A stretch of DNA of 64,000 nucleotides from Micromonospora saelicesensis (GTDB taxonomy: Bacteria; Actinomycetota; Actinomycetes; Mycobacteriales; Micromonosporaceae), in NCBI RefSeq assembly GCF_900091575.1, contig NZ_FMCR01000008.1, positions 124,001 to 188,000 on the forward strand. The letters are read 5' to 3'. The notes below the pieces were generated by a model. That model was not told where the DNA came from. It saw nothing but the letters and a program-made list of their open reading frames with translations, and ran no database searches. Position 1 is the stretch's first letter. Every line of letters begins with the position of its first letter. Of this stretch, positions 8,101-15,981 are shown piece by piece. The translations under genes were made by a program, and so were the position numbers.

Positions 8101-8585
8101 CGGCGGCCCAGGACCGGCCGGGTCGGCTGCCCGGCACTGTGACCGGTGCGGCGGCGCCCACGCTGCCCGGGATGGAGGCGGTGGACCGGCTGGTCGCCGA
8201 CGTGTGGGCCACCGGGTTGTCGCCGGAGAGCCACCCCGCCCGGTTCATCCGGGGTCAGCTCGACGTGCTCGGCGCGGTGCCGATCGCCCGGCTCGGCCGG
8301 GTGGAGCCGGGGCAGCGGATCCGGGTCGGTGGCATCGTCACCCACCGGCAACGCCCGGCGACGGCGGGCGGGGTCACCTTCCTCAACCTGGAGGACGAGA
8401 CGGGGATGCTGAACGTCACCTGTTCGCCGGGGCTGTGGCAGCGCTACCGGCGGGTGGCGCGGACCAGCGCCGCGCTGGTTGTCCGGGGGCGGTTGCAGCG
8501 GCACGAGGGGGTGACCAACCTGGTCGCCGACCGGCTGGACGCCATCGAGCCACCAGTCAGCCCCGCGTCCCGTGACTTTCGCTGA
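5199..8585 (+). CDS. dnaE2: Error-prone DNA polymerase III alpha subunit DnaE2
   Basis: A 1128-residue C-family polymerase of normal DnaE2 size, the catalytic subunit of the inducible mutagenic polymerase. An N-terminal PHP domain begins at AELHAHTNFSF (H82, H84). The palm carries PDIDVDIESD (D473, D475, D477), followed by LLGLGMLSALHYG. Fingers (PGPIQGGSVHPF, GFPESHAMSF) and a C-terminal OB-fold (GQRIRVGGIVTHRQRP ... FLNLEDETGMLNV) follow. The start is ATG 5199. It is the last gene of the SOS operon and shares the two upstream LexA boxes. The C-terminus is short, as in DnaE2 proteins compared with DnaE1. The call is very secure. Confidence 0.96.
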   Translation: MSFHNPKMPWSELEQVLSGRASGGSGRSGGGRSREERHLHVVDPLAVDADGGDSPAWSRRREQYQPPELTRPDGVVPYAELHAHTNFSFLDGASHPEELAEEAARLGLTALAVTDHDGFYGVVRFAEAARTLGLPTIFGAELSLGLPGPQNGEPDPHGAHLLVLAHGHEGYARLATTIARAQLRGGEKGRPDYGDLEEVAAELRDHVLVLTGCRKGHVPGALLTEGVDAAARELDRLTALFGAETVAVELTDHGHPIDADRNDALAELAAAAGLPTVASNNVHYASPGRRRLATTVAAVRARRSLDEIDGWLPAAATAHLRSGAEMAARFAAYPGAVARAAEFGAELAFDLQLVAPQLPAYPVPPGHTEMSWLRKLTADGAHERYGPPQAHPTAYAQLDHELNMIEELGFPGYFLVVYDIVTFCRDQDIYCQGRGSAANSAVCYALRITNVDAVRHQLLFERFLAPERDGPPDIDVDIESDRREEVIQHVYTRYGREHAAQVANVISYRPRSAVRDVAKAFGYSPGQQDAWSKQIDRWGSVATVDVENIPEQVVEYANELQTFPRHLGIHSGGMVICDRPVIEVCPVEWGRMPGRSVLQWDKDDCAAVGLVKFDLLGLGMLSALHYGYDMIGSRLDLGDMTLDDPEVYDMLCRADSVGVFQVESRAQMATLPRLKPREFYDLVVEVALIRPGPIQGGSVHPFIRRKNGQEPVTFAHPLMRNALEKTLGVPLFQEQLMQLAIDLAGFDAAEADQLRRAMGAKRSVERMTRIADRLYAGMAERGITGELADDVYRKLTAFASYGFPESHAMSFAYLVYASSWLKRYHPAPFLAALLNAQPMGFYSPQTLVDDARRHGVEVRRPDINASGALAVLESTPETRWGSGPGEPPHAWGLGGPAVRLGLSSVRTLGADVAERIEAERVAGGPYRDMPDVARRLGLTAAQLEALATADAFACFGLTRRQALWAAGAAAQDRPGRLPGTVTGAAAPTLPGMEAVDRLVADVWATGLSPESHPARFIRGQLDVLGAVPIARLGRVEPGQRIRVGGIVTHRQRPATAGGVTFLNLEDETGMLNVTCSPGLWQRYRRVARTSAALVVRGRLQRHEGVTNLVADRLDAIEPPVSPASRDFR

Positions 8586-8673
8586 TCGTCGGATTCCCAC
8601 GTTTGAACCCCACCGTTCGAGGAGAAGTGCAGGTCGCGGGCAAGGTAGCCCGGGACCTGTTCGGGAGGGCCTC

Positions 8674-10029
8674 ATGTCACGGAAGCTGCGGACGACCGCG
8701 TTCGCCGGGGTGCTCACCCTGGCACTCACCGGCTGTGGAGGAGTCGGTGGCGGCGGTAACGACGAGGGGGGCGGGGGCACCGCCACCAAGGGTGCGCTCA
8801 GCACCATGGGTTTCGGCTTCTCCGACGAGATCGCCACCACCCGGGTGGACGCGTTCAAGCGGGACAACCCGGACGTCGAGCTGAAGGTCACCGAGGGCGC
8901 GTTCGACGAGCAGCAGTTCCTCTCCGCGGTCGCCTCCGGAAACCCGCCGGACCTGGTCTACATGGACCGCAAGCTGATCGGCACGTACGCCAAGCGGGGC
9001 GCCATCCAGCCGCTGACCCAGTGCGTCGACAAGCAGGACATCGACCTGGGGCAGTACCGGCCCGCCGCCCGTGAGCAGGTCACCCTGGACGGCACCGTCT
9101 ACGGCATCCCGGAGTTCTCCACCGTCCGGGTGGTCTACCTCAACGAGGGGCTGCTCAAGAAGGCCGGACTCACCGCCGACCAGGTCAACCTGGCCGACTG
9201 GGCCGCGTTGCCCGCGCTCAACGCCAAGCTGGCCTCGGTCTCCGGTGGTCGGCTCGGCCGGATCGGCATCGACCCGAAGATTCCCGAGTTCCTGCCAATG
9301 TGGGCCAAGGCCAACGGCGTCGACATGCTCTCCGCCGACGGTCGCGCCGCCAAGCTGGACGATCCCAAGGTGATCGAGGCGTTGACCACCGGGGTCAACC
9401 TGATCCAGCAGCAGGGTGGTTGGGGCGCCTTCAAGTCGTTCCGGGACACCTTCGACTTCTTCGGCGCCCAGAACCCGCTGTCGAAGAACCAGATCGTGGC
9501 GTGGCCCATGGAGGAGTGGTTCCTCAACCAGGCCGCCAAGAACTCCCCGAACGCCGAGTTGGTGGTCAAGCCGTTCGTGGACCGGCAGGGCAAGCCGCTG
9601 ACCCAGTCCGCGGGGCAGGCCTGGGTGATCACCAAGGGCGCGAAGAACCCGGACGCCGCGTGCGCGTTCGTCAAGAAGATGACCGCCACCGACACCTGGC
9701 TGGCCGCCGCGAAGGCCCGGGTGGATGCGCGCAAGGCCGCCGGCCAGCCGTTCACCGGCGTCTACACCGCCAACGCCGAGGCCGACAAGAAGATCTTCGA
9801 CGAGCTGTACCAGCCGACCGGCAACAAGCGTTTCGACGACGCGGTGGCGACCATCCGTTCGGTGCAGGACGCCGCGTTCGCGCTGCCCGCCTCGCCGGCC
9901 GGCGCCGAGTTCGACAAGGCGTACTACGACGCGGTGAACCGGGTCCTGGCCGGCCAGGAACAGCCGGCGCAGGCGTTGCAGCGAGCGCAGCGGGAGGCCA
10001 CCGCGGCGCTCGACAAGGCCGCGAAGTAA
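8674..10029 (+). CDS. ABC transporter sugar-binding lipoprotein
   Basis: A 451-residue extracytoplasmic solute-binding protein of the carbohydrate (MalE-like) family. It has a lipoprotein signal peptide: basic MSRKLR, a hydrophobic stretch, then LALTGC, so Cys20 should be lipidated and anchor it to the outer face of the membrane. A flexible Gly-rich linker follows. The mature part has the usual two-lobe pattern (GAFDEQQFLSAVASGNPPDLVYMDRK, GTVYGIPEFSTVRVVYLNEGLL, GQAWVITKGAKNPDAAC, the longer runs given only as landmarks across residues 80-350). Genes for two permeases follow within 6 bp. No ATPase gene is linked, so a shared MsiK-type ATPase is likely. The substrate is not predictable. Confidence 0.9.
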   Translation: MSRKLRTTAFAGVLTLALTGCGGVGGGGNDEGGGGTATKGALSTMGFGFSDEIATTRVDAFKRDNPDVELKVTEGAFDEQQFLSAVASGNPPDLVYMDRKLIGTYAKRGAIQPLTQCVDKQDIDLGQYRPAAREQVTLDGTVYGIPEFSTVRVVYLNEGLLKKAGLTADQVNLADWAALPALNAKLASVSGGRLGRIGIDPKIPEFLPMWAKANGVDMLSADGRAAKLDDPKVIEALTTGVNLIQQQGGWGAFKSFRDTFDFFGAQNPLSKNQIVAWPMEEWFLNQAAKNSPNAELVVKPFVDRQGKPLTQSAGQAWVITKGAKNPDAACAFVKKMTATDTWLAAAKARVDARKAAGQPFTGVYTANAEADKKIFDELYQPTGNKRFDDAVATIRSVQDAAFALPASPAGAEFDKAYYDAVNRVLAGQEQPAQALQRAQREATAALDKAAK

Positions 10030-10035
10030 CCCACG

Positions 10036-10983
10036 ATGGCCACCGTCACCCCTCCCGTCCCGGGCCGGCGGCACCGTACGCCGCTGGCCCGGCGGGAGGC
10101 CCGCTGGGCGTACCTCTTCCTGGCGCCCTGGATCATCGGGTTCCTGATCTTCTACGCCGGGCCGATGCTCGCCAGCCTCTGGTTGAGCTTCACCGAGTAC
10201 GACGTGATCAATCCACCGGAGTACACCGGGCTGGACAACTACCGGCAGTTGATGAGCGACCCGGCGGTGGCCCGCAGTCTCGGCAACACGGTCTACTACA
10301 CGGCGCTGCACGTCCCGCTGGTGATGCTCATCTCGCTGGGGCTGGCGCTGCTGCTCAAGCGGGTCGGCCGGTTGCAGGGCTTCTTCCGGACGGTCTTCTA
10401 CCTGCCGGTGATGACCCCGGCGGTGGCGGTCGGGATCCTGTTCCTGCTGCTGCTCAACACCCAGGACGGCCTGATCAACCGCGCCCTGGGCCTGGTCGGG
10501 ATCGCGGGTCCGAGTTGGACCACCGACCCGCACTGGGTGATGCCCGGCATCATCCTGATGAGCCTGTGGAGCCTCGGCTCCACTGTGATCATCTACCTGG
10601 CCGCGTTGCAGAACGTGCCCCGCGACCTGTACGAGGCGGCGGCCATCGACGGCGCCGGCCCCTGGGCCCGGTTCCGGTCGGTCACCCTGCCGATGATCTC
10701 GGGCGCGCTGTTCTTCACGTTGATCGTCAACACGATCGCGTCGCTGCAGATGTTCACCGAGGTCTACACCATGTACTTCGGCAACAGGGAGACCCAGAAC
10801 ACGTTCAACAGCGATGCGGCCAGTTTCTACGTCATCCACCTGTTCCAGGAGGCGTTCCAGTTCCTGCACATGGGCTTCGCCTCGGCGATGGCGTGGCTAC
10901 TTTTCGTGATCATCTTGATCATCACTCTGATACAGGTGAAACTCAGCAACCGGTTCGTGTACTACGAGGGAGAAGACAAGTGA
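10036..10983 (+). CDS. ABC sugar transporter permease, MalF type
   Basis: A 315-residue inner-membrane permease with about six membrane segments; the first is YLFLAPWIIGFLIFYAGPML. The cytoplasmic EAA loop that docks the ATPase is visible as EAAAIDGAGPWARFRSVTLP. It starts 6 bp after the binding-protein stop, so the two are in one operon. Its stop codon overlaps a GTG at 10980 that opens a 58-aa frame leading straight into the second permease. It would form the membrane channel as a heterodimer with the product of 11153-12076. Confidence 0.92.
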   Translation: MATVTPPVPGRRHRTPLARREARWAYLFLAPWIIGFLIFYAGPMLASLWLSFTEYDVINPPEYTGLDNYRQLMSDPAVARSLGNTVYYTALHVPLVMLISLGLALLLKRVGRLQGFFRTVFYLPVMTPAVAVGILFLLLLNTQDGLINRALGLVGIAGPSWTTDPHWVMPGIILMSLWSLGSTVIIYLAALQNVPRDLYEAAAIDGAGPWARFRSVTLPMISGALFFTLIVNTIASLQMFTEVYTMYFGNRETQNTFNSDAASFYVIHLFQEAFQFLHMGFASAMAWLLFVIILIITLIQVKLSNRFVYYEGEDK

Positions 10984-11156
10984 CGGGCATGATGGGCCAC
11001 AACGGCGTGGCCAACGCGCGACGGACCCGACTGACCAACGGTTGGGTGCCCGAGCAGCACCTTGAGCCGCGCGAGTACCAGATCACCGATGGTCCGGTGG
11101 CCAACGCCCGACGGTCTCGGGCGGAGGAGGATCCAGCAGCCGGGGACCAGTCGTGA
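10980..11156 (+). CDS. 58-aa ORF coupled between the two permease genes
   Basis: This frame starts with GTG overlapping the upstream permease stop (GTGA) and ends with TGA overlapping the downstream permease start (GTGA), so it fills the gap exactly. The product is hydrophilic and charged, with no membrane segment or signal. It contains a doubled motif: VANARRTR near residue 8 and VANARRSR near residue 41. I recognise no family. Coupling at both ends argues that it is translated; it could be a small accessory protein, or simply a device that carries ribosomes to the second permease. Confidence 0.5.
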   Translation: MTGMMGHNGVANARRTRLTNGWVPEQHLEPREYQITDGPVANARRSRAEEDPAAGDQS

Positions 11157-12076
11157 CGACCGCCGTCGAACGGGGCGCCGCCGCACCGGTACCCGGCCTC
11201 CAGCCGGGCCGGTCGGCGGCGCGCCGCCCGCCCGCCGAGCCGGCCCGCCGGCCGATCTGGCATCGGGTGTTGTTCGTGGCGGCGCTGGTCGGCGCCGCTG
11301 TGCTCTTCATGCTGCCGTTCGTCTGGCTGGTCAGCGCCTCGTTGCGCCCCCGCGAGTACGTCTTCGCCCCCGGTTTCCTGCCCGTTCCGTTCGCCCCGGA
11401 GAACTACGCCGAGGCGTGGCAGGCCGTGCCGCTGCTGACCTGGTTCGGCAACAGTGTGGTGGTCGGGCTGGCCGCCGCCGCCGCGGTGACCCTCTCCAGC
11501 GCCTGGGTGGCGTTCGGCTTCGCCTACTTCCGCTTCCCCGGCCGCAACCTGCTCTTCGGGCTGGTGCTGGCGACAATGATGTTGCCGTTCGCGGTCACCA
11601 TGATCCCCACGTACCTGATCTGGTCGAACCTGGGGTTGACCGACACCCAGGTGCCGCTCTGGGCCGGCAACCTGTTCGGCTCGGCCTTCTACATCTTCCT
11701 GCTGCGACAGTTCCTGCTCTCGCTGCCCCGGGAATACTTCGAGGCCGCCCGGATGGACGGAGCGAGCTACCCGCAGCTGTTCTGGAAGCTGGCCTTTCCG
11801 CTGATCCGGCCGGCGCTGCTGGTCGCCTTCGTCTTCGAGTTCAAGGCCAGCTGGACGGATCTGCTCAAGCCGCTCATCTACCTGCGCAACGAGCAGCTGT
11901 ACACCCTGCCGCGCGGTCTCAAGGTGGTGCTGGACCGGTTCGGTTACGGCGGTGAGCAACAGTGGGAGGTCGTGCTCGCCGGCAGTGTGCTGGCCACCCT
12001 CCCGATGATCATTCTGTTCTTCCTGGCACAGCGGCACTTCGTCGAGGGCATCGCCACCACCGGCCGCAAGGGCTGA
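11153..12076 (+). CDS. ABC sugar transporter permease, MalG type
   Basis: A 307-residue MalG-type permease. After a cytoplasmic Pro/Arg-rich N-terminus of about 35 residues, the first membrane helix is VLFVAALVGAAVLFMLPFVW. The EAA loop reads EAARMDGASYPQLFWKLAFP. A late segment, LPRGLKVVLDRFGYGGEQQW, is typical of the family. The GTG start overlaps the stop of the 58-aa ORF. With the MalF-type partner and the lipoprotein it forms a carbohydrate importer that lacks its own ATPase gene. Confidence 0.92.
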   Translation: MTTAVERGAAAPVPGLQPGRSAARRPPAEPARRPIWHRVLFVAALVGAAVLFMLPFVWLVSASLRPREYVFAPGFLPVPFAPENYAEAWQAVPLLTWFGNSVVVGLAAAAAVTLSSAWVAFGFAYFRFPGRNLLFGLVLATMMLPFAVTMIPTYLIWSNLGLTDTQVPLWAGNLFGSAFYIFLLRQFLLSLPREYFEAARMDGASYPQLFWKLAFPLIRPALLVAFVFEFKASWTDLLKPLIYLRNEQLYTLPRGLKVVLDRFGYGGEQQWEVVLAGSVLATLPMIILFFLAQRHFVEGIATTGRKG

Positions 12077-12085
12077 CCGGGTGAC

Positions 12086-12091
12086 TAGGCT
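12086..12091 (+). promoter_or_regulatory. -10-like hexamer before the methyltransferase gene
   Basis: TAGGCT ends 7 nt before GTG 12099. Transcription would begin at or next to the start codon, giving a leaderless mRNA, which is common in actinobacteria. This supports the GTG at 12099 over the one at 12081. No convincing -35 element was seen. Confidence 0.35.
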
Positions 12092-12098
12092 CGACCGG

Positions 12099-12848
12099 GT
12101 GGAGCAGACCCGAGGCCGGTTCGCCGAGCCGCCGCTGACACCCCGCACCGCCGTGATCTGGTCGGTGCTCCGCGCCGAGCTGGACCGGCGCGGCGATGCC
12201 GAGCTCACCGTGCTGGACGTGGGCGGCGGCACCGGCGGTTTCGCCGTTCCGCTGGCCCGCGCCGGGCATCGGGTTACCGTCGTCGACGCCAGCCCCGACG
12301 CGCTCGCCGCGCTCACCCGCCGCGCCGCCGAGGCCGGTGTGGCCGACCGGATCGCCGCGGTGCAGGGCGACGGTGACGCCCTCGCCGGGCTGGTCGAGCC
12401 GGCCGGCGTCGACCTGGTGCTCTGCCACGCCGTCCTGGAGGTGGTCGACGACCCGACGCCGGTGGTGACCGCGCTGGCCACCGCGCTGCGCCCGGGTGGC
12501 GCGGCCAGTGTGTTGGTGGCCGGCCGAGCCGCCGCCGTGCTGGGTCGCGCGATGAACGGGCACCTGGACGTCGCGACCACCCTGGCCGCCGATCCGGCCG
12601 GCACCGCGGGCCCGCGCGACACGCTGCGCCGACGCTACGACGCCCCCGGCGCCGCCGCGCTGCTCGGCGCCGCCGGGCTGGTGGTCGAGGAGATCCACGG
12701 GGTACGCGTGCTCGCCGACCTGCTGCCGGCCGCGGTCGCCGACGGGCAGTCCGCCGCCGTGGTCGAGCTGGAACGGGCGTTGGCCGCCCAACCGCCGTAC
12801 CGGGACCTGGCCGCCCAACTGCACCTGTTCGCCCGCCGGCCGGCATGA
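12099..12848 (+). CDS. Class I SAM-dependent methyltransferase
   Basis: A Rossmann-fold methyltransferase of about 249 residues. Motif I, the SAM-binding loop, is VLDVGGGTGG. The acidic end of the second strand is VTVVDASPDAL, a post-motif GDGDAL follows, and motif IV/V is VDLVLCHAVLEVVDDP. The methyl acceptor is unknown. I place the start at GTG 12099 (protein begins VEQTRGRF) because a -10-like TAGGCT lies 7 nt upstream; an upstream GTG at 12081 would overlap that hexamer. It ends with an ATGA overlap onto the phosphatase-like gene, so the two are coupled. Confidence 0.85.
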   Translation: MEQTRGRFAEPPLTPRTAVIWSVLRAELDRRGDAELTVLDVGGGTGGFAVPLARAGHRVTVVDASPDALAALTRRAAEAGVADRIAAVQGDGDALAGLVEPAGVDLVLCHAVLEVVDDPTPVVTALATALRPGGAASVLVAGRAAAVLGRAMNGHLDVATTLAADPAGTAGPRDTLRRRYDAPGAAALLGAAGLVVEEIHGVRVLADLLPAAVADGQSAAVVELERALAAQPPYRDLAAQLHLFARRPA

Positions 12849-14017
12849 CCGCCGCGCCCGGTGGCCGGCCGGCGCCGCTGGAGATCCTCGGGCCGGACCA
12901 CGGCGGCGGCCGCCTCGCCGACGTGCTGCCCAGCGCGCTGGCCGTGCTCGGGGTGCCCGGCTCAGCCGACCCGCTCGGGCTCCGGCCCGCGCTGGCCGGG
13001 GTACGCCGGATCGCCGTTCTGCTCGTCGACGGGCTCGGGTGGTACCAGCTGCCGACCGCGGCGCCGTACGCGCCGACCCTCGCCGGGCTCGCCGCGACGG
13101 TGGCCCGACCGCTCATCGCCGGTTTTCCGTCCACCACACCGACCAGCCTGGTGTCACTGGGCACCGGTGTCGCGCCGGGCGCGCACGGCGTGCTCGGCTT
13201 CACCGTGCGGGTGCCCGGCACCGATCGGGTGCTCACCCACACCGACTGGGCCGCCGATCCGTCGCCGCTGCACTGGCAGCCGGTGCCCACCCAGTTGGAG
13301 CGGGCCCGCGCCGCCGGCGTGACGACGACAGTGGTGAGTCGGCCGGAGTTCGGCGGCAGCGGGTTGACAGTGGCCGCCAACCGGGGTGGCGACTTCCGGG
13401 GCGCCGCTGGCGGGGACGCGGTGGCCACCGCCATGCTGGCCGCGCTGGCCGCCGGCACCGGGCCCACCCTGGTCTCCGGCTACCACGCCGACCTGGACCG
13501 GCACGGCCACGTCAGCGGCGTCGACTCGGCACCCTGGCGGGTCGCCGCCACCGAGGTGGACGCCCTGGTCGCCCGACTGGTCGACGGGCTGCCGCCGGAC
13601 GCGGCGCTGCTGGTGACCGCCGACCACGGGCAGCTCGACGTCCCTGCCGCGCACCGCTTCGACCTGGACACCGATCCGCGACTGCGCGCCGGCGTGCGGC
13701 TGGTGGCCGGCGAGGCCCGGGTGCGCTACCTGCACGTCGAGCCGGGCGCGGTCGACGACGTGCGGGCCGCCTGGTTGGAGGTGCTGGGCGCCACGGCCCG
13801 GGTACGCACCCGCGACGAGGTGGTGGCCACCGGCTGGTTCGGGCCGGTGCCCGAGGAGCACCTGGGCCGGATCGGCGACGTGGTGGTGATCTGCAACGAC
13901 ACGTACGCGGTCATGGCCAGTCGCACCGAGCGGCCGATGGCGTCGAAGTTGGTGGCCTACCACGGGTCGGACACCGCCGCGGAGCTGACCGTGCCGCTGC
14001 TGGTCGTGCGGGGCTGA
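12845..14017 (+). CDS. Alkaline phosphatase superfamily (nucleotide pyrophosphatase-type) protein
   Basis: A 390-residue member of the alkaline phosphatase/nucleotide pyrophosphatase superfamily. Metal and nucleophile motifs are visible: IAVLLVDGLGWYQL (D62), the nucleophile loop FPSTTPTSLVSLGTG (Thr around 97-98), SGYHADLDRHGHVSG with conserved Asp and His, and LLVTADHGQLDV. It probably hydrolyses a phosphodiester or pyrophosphate bond; the substrate is unknown. There is no signal peptide, so it appears cytoplasmic. Coupling (ATGA) to the upstream methyltransferase suggests a shared transcript. Confidence 0.85.
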   Translation: MTAAPGGRPAPLEILGPDHGGGRLADVLPSALAVLGVPGSADPLGLRPALAGVRRIAVLLVDGLGWYQLPTAAPYAPTLAGLAATVARPLIAGFPSTTPTSLVSLGTGVAPGAHGVLGFTVRVPGTDRVLTHTDWAADPSPLHWQPVPTQLERARAAGVTTTVVSRPEFGGSGLTVAANRGGDFRGAAGGDAVATAMLAALAAGTGPTLVSGYHADLDRHGHVSGVDSAPWRVAATEVDALVARLVDGLPPDAALLVTADHGQLDVPAAHRFDLDTDPRLRAGVRLVAGEARVRYLHVEPGAVDDVRAAWLEVLGATARVRTRDEVVATGWFGPVPEEHLGRIGDVVVICNDTYAVMASRTERPMASKLVAYHGSDTAAELTVPLLVVRG

Positions 14018-14079
14018 CCCGGGGACGGTTCGGCCCGCTGGCCGATGGTGGTGTCGTACCTCCGGGTTAACCTGCCGGG

Positions 14080-15339
14080 ATGGGCCGCAGCCAGTCGTTG
14101 CCCCGGGGCGACGATCCGCGCTTCGGGCCGGACGCCGACGACTCCGCCAGCCCGATCCTGCACGTCGACATGGACGCCTTCTTCGCCGCCGTCGAGGTGC
14201 GTCGCCGCCCCGAGCTGCGCGGCCGGCCGGTGGTCGTCGGCGGCATCGGCCCGCGCGGGGTGGTCAGCTCGGCCAGCTACGAGGCCCGCCGGTACGGCGT
14301 CCGCAGCGCGATGCCGACCAGTCAGGCCCGGGCCCGCTGCCCCCACGCGGTCTACCTGCCGCCGGATTTCTCCGCCTACACGGCCGCCTCCCGGGCCGTC
14401 ATGCAGATCTTCCGGGACGTCACGCCGCTGGTCGAGCCGCTCTCCCTCGACGAGGCGTTCCTCGACGTGACCGGCGCCCGTCGGCTCTTCGGCTCCCCGG
14501 CCACCATCGCCCGGCTGATCCGTCGCCGGGTCGCCGACGAGCAGGCGCTGACCTGCTCGGTCGGGGTGGCGCCGACCAAGTTCGTGGCCAAGCTGGGCTC
14601 CACCCGGGCCAAGCCGGACGGCCTGCTGGTCGTGCCCCCCGGGCAGGTCCTCGACTTCCTGCACCCGCTGCCGGTGGACGCGCTGTGGGGGGTGGGGGAG
14701 CGCGCCGCCGAGGCGCTACGCCGGCTCGGCCTGACCACCGTCGGCGACCTCGCCGAGGCGCCGGTGGGCATGCTCCGCCGAGCCGTCGGTGCCGCCTCGG
14801 CATCCCACCTGCACGAGTTGGCCTGGGGGCGCGACCCGCGCGGGGTCAGCCCCGAGCACGTCGACAAGTCGATCGGCGCCGAGGTGACCTTCGACGTCGA
14901 CGTGGCCGACCCGTTGGAGATCCGCCGTGCGTTGCTCGCGCTCAGCGCGAAGGTCGGTGTCCGATTGCGCGGCTCGGAGCAGGTCGGGCGCACCGTCTCA
15001 CTCAAGGTCCGGCTGTCCGACTTCCGCACCGTCAGCCGATCTCGCACCCTCGACGTTCCCACCGACACCGCCCGCGAGATGTTCGACACGGTCTGGGCGC
15101 TCTACACCGCGTTGGACCCGGGCGAGCGGATCCGACTCGTCGGTGTCCGGGTGGAAGGGCTCGCCCCGGCGCAGGGCGCTCCCCGACAACTCACCCTCGG
15201 CGCGCCCGAGCGTGGCTGGCGCGAAGCGGAAGCTGCCGCGGACGCCGCCGCTGCCCGTTTCGGGCGGTCCGTCATAGGTCCGGCCAGTCTGATGGGCGAC
15301 CGTGATCCCCGTCGAAACGAAAATCCACCCCGCCCATAG
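14080..15339 (+). CDS. dinB: DNA polymerase IV (DinB), Y-family
   Basis: A 419-residue translesion polymerase with an intact active site, unlike ImuB: HVDMDAFFAAVE (D30, D32) and SLDEAFLDVTG (D124, E125). Palm, fingers (ARRYGVRSAMPTSQA), the helix-hairpin-helix thumb (LRRLGLTTVGDLAEAP) and the little finger are in normal order. ATG 14080 follows 62 bp of non-coding sequence with no clear ribosome binding site. No LexA box was seen here, so I do not infer SOS control, although the SOS mutasome lies only 6 kb away. The last 40 residues are charged and low in complexity. Confidence 0.95.
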   Translation: MGRSQSLPRGDDPRFGPDADDSASPILHVDMDAFFAAVEVRRRPELRGRPVVVGGIGPRGVVSSASYEARRYGVRSAMPTSQARARCPHAVYLPPDFSAYTAASRAVMQIFRDVTPLVEPLSLDEAFLDVTGARRLFGSPATIARLIRRRVADEQALTCSVGVAPTKFVAKLGSTRAKPDGLLVVPPGQVLDFLHPLPVDALWGVGERAAEALRRLGLTTVGDLAEAPVGMLRRAVGAASASHLHELAWGRDPRGVSPEHVDKSIGAEVTFDVDVADPLEIRRALLALSAKVGVRLRGSEQVGRTVSLKVRLSDFRTVSRSRTLDVPTDTAREMFDTVWALYTALDPGERIRLVGVRVEGLAPAQGAPRQLTLGAPERGWREAEAAADAAAARFGRSVIGPASLMGDRDPRRNENPPRP

Positions 15340-15349
15340 GTCGTCCCGC

Positions 15350-15378
15350 TTTCCGACGCGCGACCCCCCTCGTAGACT
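15350..15378 (+). promoter_or_regulatory. Candidate promoter of the DUF3040 gene
   Basis: TTTCCG (15350-15355) and TAGACT (15373-15378) are spaced by 17 bp, beginning just after the dinB stop and ending 77 bp before the DUF3040 start. The -10 match is good and the -35 is weak. Confidence 0.4.
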
Positions 15379-15455
15379 TGCGGGTAAGCAGCCGGTTGGC
15401 TGCCACGGTCTGTCGGCCCGAGTGGGCCCGACCAACGTGACCGGGGAGGAGTGCC

Positions 15456-15854
15456 GTGCCGCTCTCGGAGCACGAGCAGCGGCTGTTCGAGCAGATCGAG
15501 CGGTCGCTTGCCGAGGACCCCAAATTCGCCTCGGCCGTGCGCGCCAGCGATCCGCGCTTCCATGCGCGGCGTCGCCTGCTCGTCGCCGCCGGCGTCATCA
15601 TCGCTGGCTTGGCTCTACTGGTCTATGGCGCGGTGATCAAGACTCCACCGCTGGCGGTGGCGGGCTTCGTCGTCATGCTGGCGTCGGCCGCGTTCGCGGT
15701 GCAGTCGCACCGGCGGGCGCAGTCACCCGACCTGCACGTGGTGGGCGGCACGACGAGTCGTCGTCGTCCCCGCGGTGGCCGATCCGGTCGCCGGTCGTCA
15801 CTGCTGGACCGCATGGAGGACAGGTGGCGGCAGCGCCCGGAGGGGCACCGCTGA
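15456..15854 (+). CDS. DUF3040 membrane protein
   Basis: A 132-residue actinobacterial DUF3040 protein. The diagnostic N-terminus is PLSEHEQRLFEQIERSL followed by DPKFASAVR. Two membrane helices follow (LLVAAGVIIAGLALLVYG and LAVAGFVVMLASAAFAV), then a basic tail rich in Arg that should face the cytoplasm. GTG 15456 has an excellent GGGGAGGA upstream. The function is unknown. Its gene is convergent with the transglutaminase operon, and a GC-rich hairpin at 15861-15877 follows its stop. Confidence 0.85.
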   Translation: MPLSEHEQRLFEQIERSLAEDPKFASAVRASDPRFHARRRLLVAAGVIIAGLALLVYGAVIKTPPLAVAGFVVMLASAAFAVQSHRRAQSPDLHVVGGTTSRRRPRGGRSGRRSSLLDRMEDRWRQRPEGHR

Positions 15855-15860
15855 GCCGGT

Positions 15861-15877
15861 CCCGCCGCTGAGGCGGG
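15861..15877 (+). terminator. Hairpin after the DUF3040 gene
   Basis: CCCGCC (15861-15866) pairs with GGCGGG (15872-15877) around a 5-nt loop, 7 nt past the stop codon. It has no U-run, so it would be a U-less terminator at best. Confidence 0.35.
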
Positions 15878-15981
15878 CCGTACGCCGCGACGAGCGGTCG
15901 CCGGGCACAGCCCCGGCGACCTCCGGCGTATCCGCGCGCCCTTCCACGGCTGCCAGCTCTCCGCAGGACCACTCTCCGCAT

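Noticed and set aside
14018..14079. LexA box for dinB
   Set aside because: No GAAC-N4-GTTC core occurs in the 62-bp gap, so SOS control of dinB is not supported despite the nearby mutasome.
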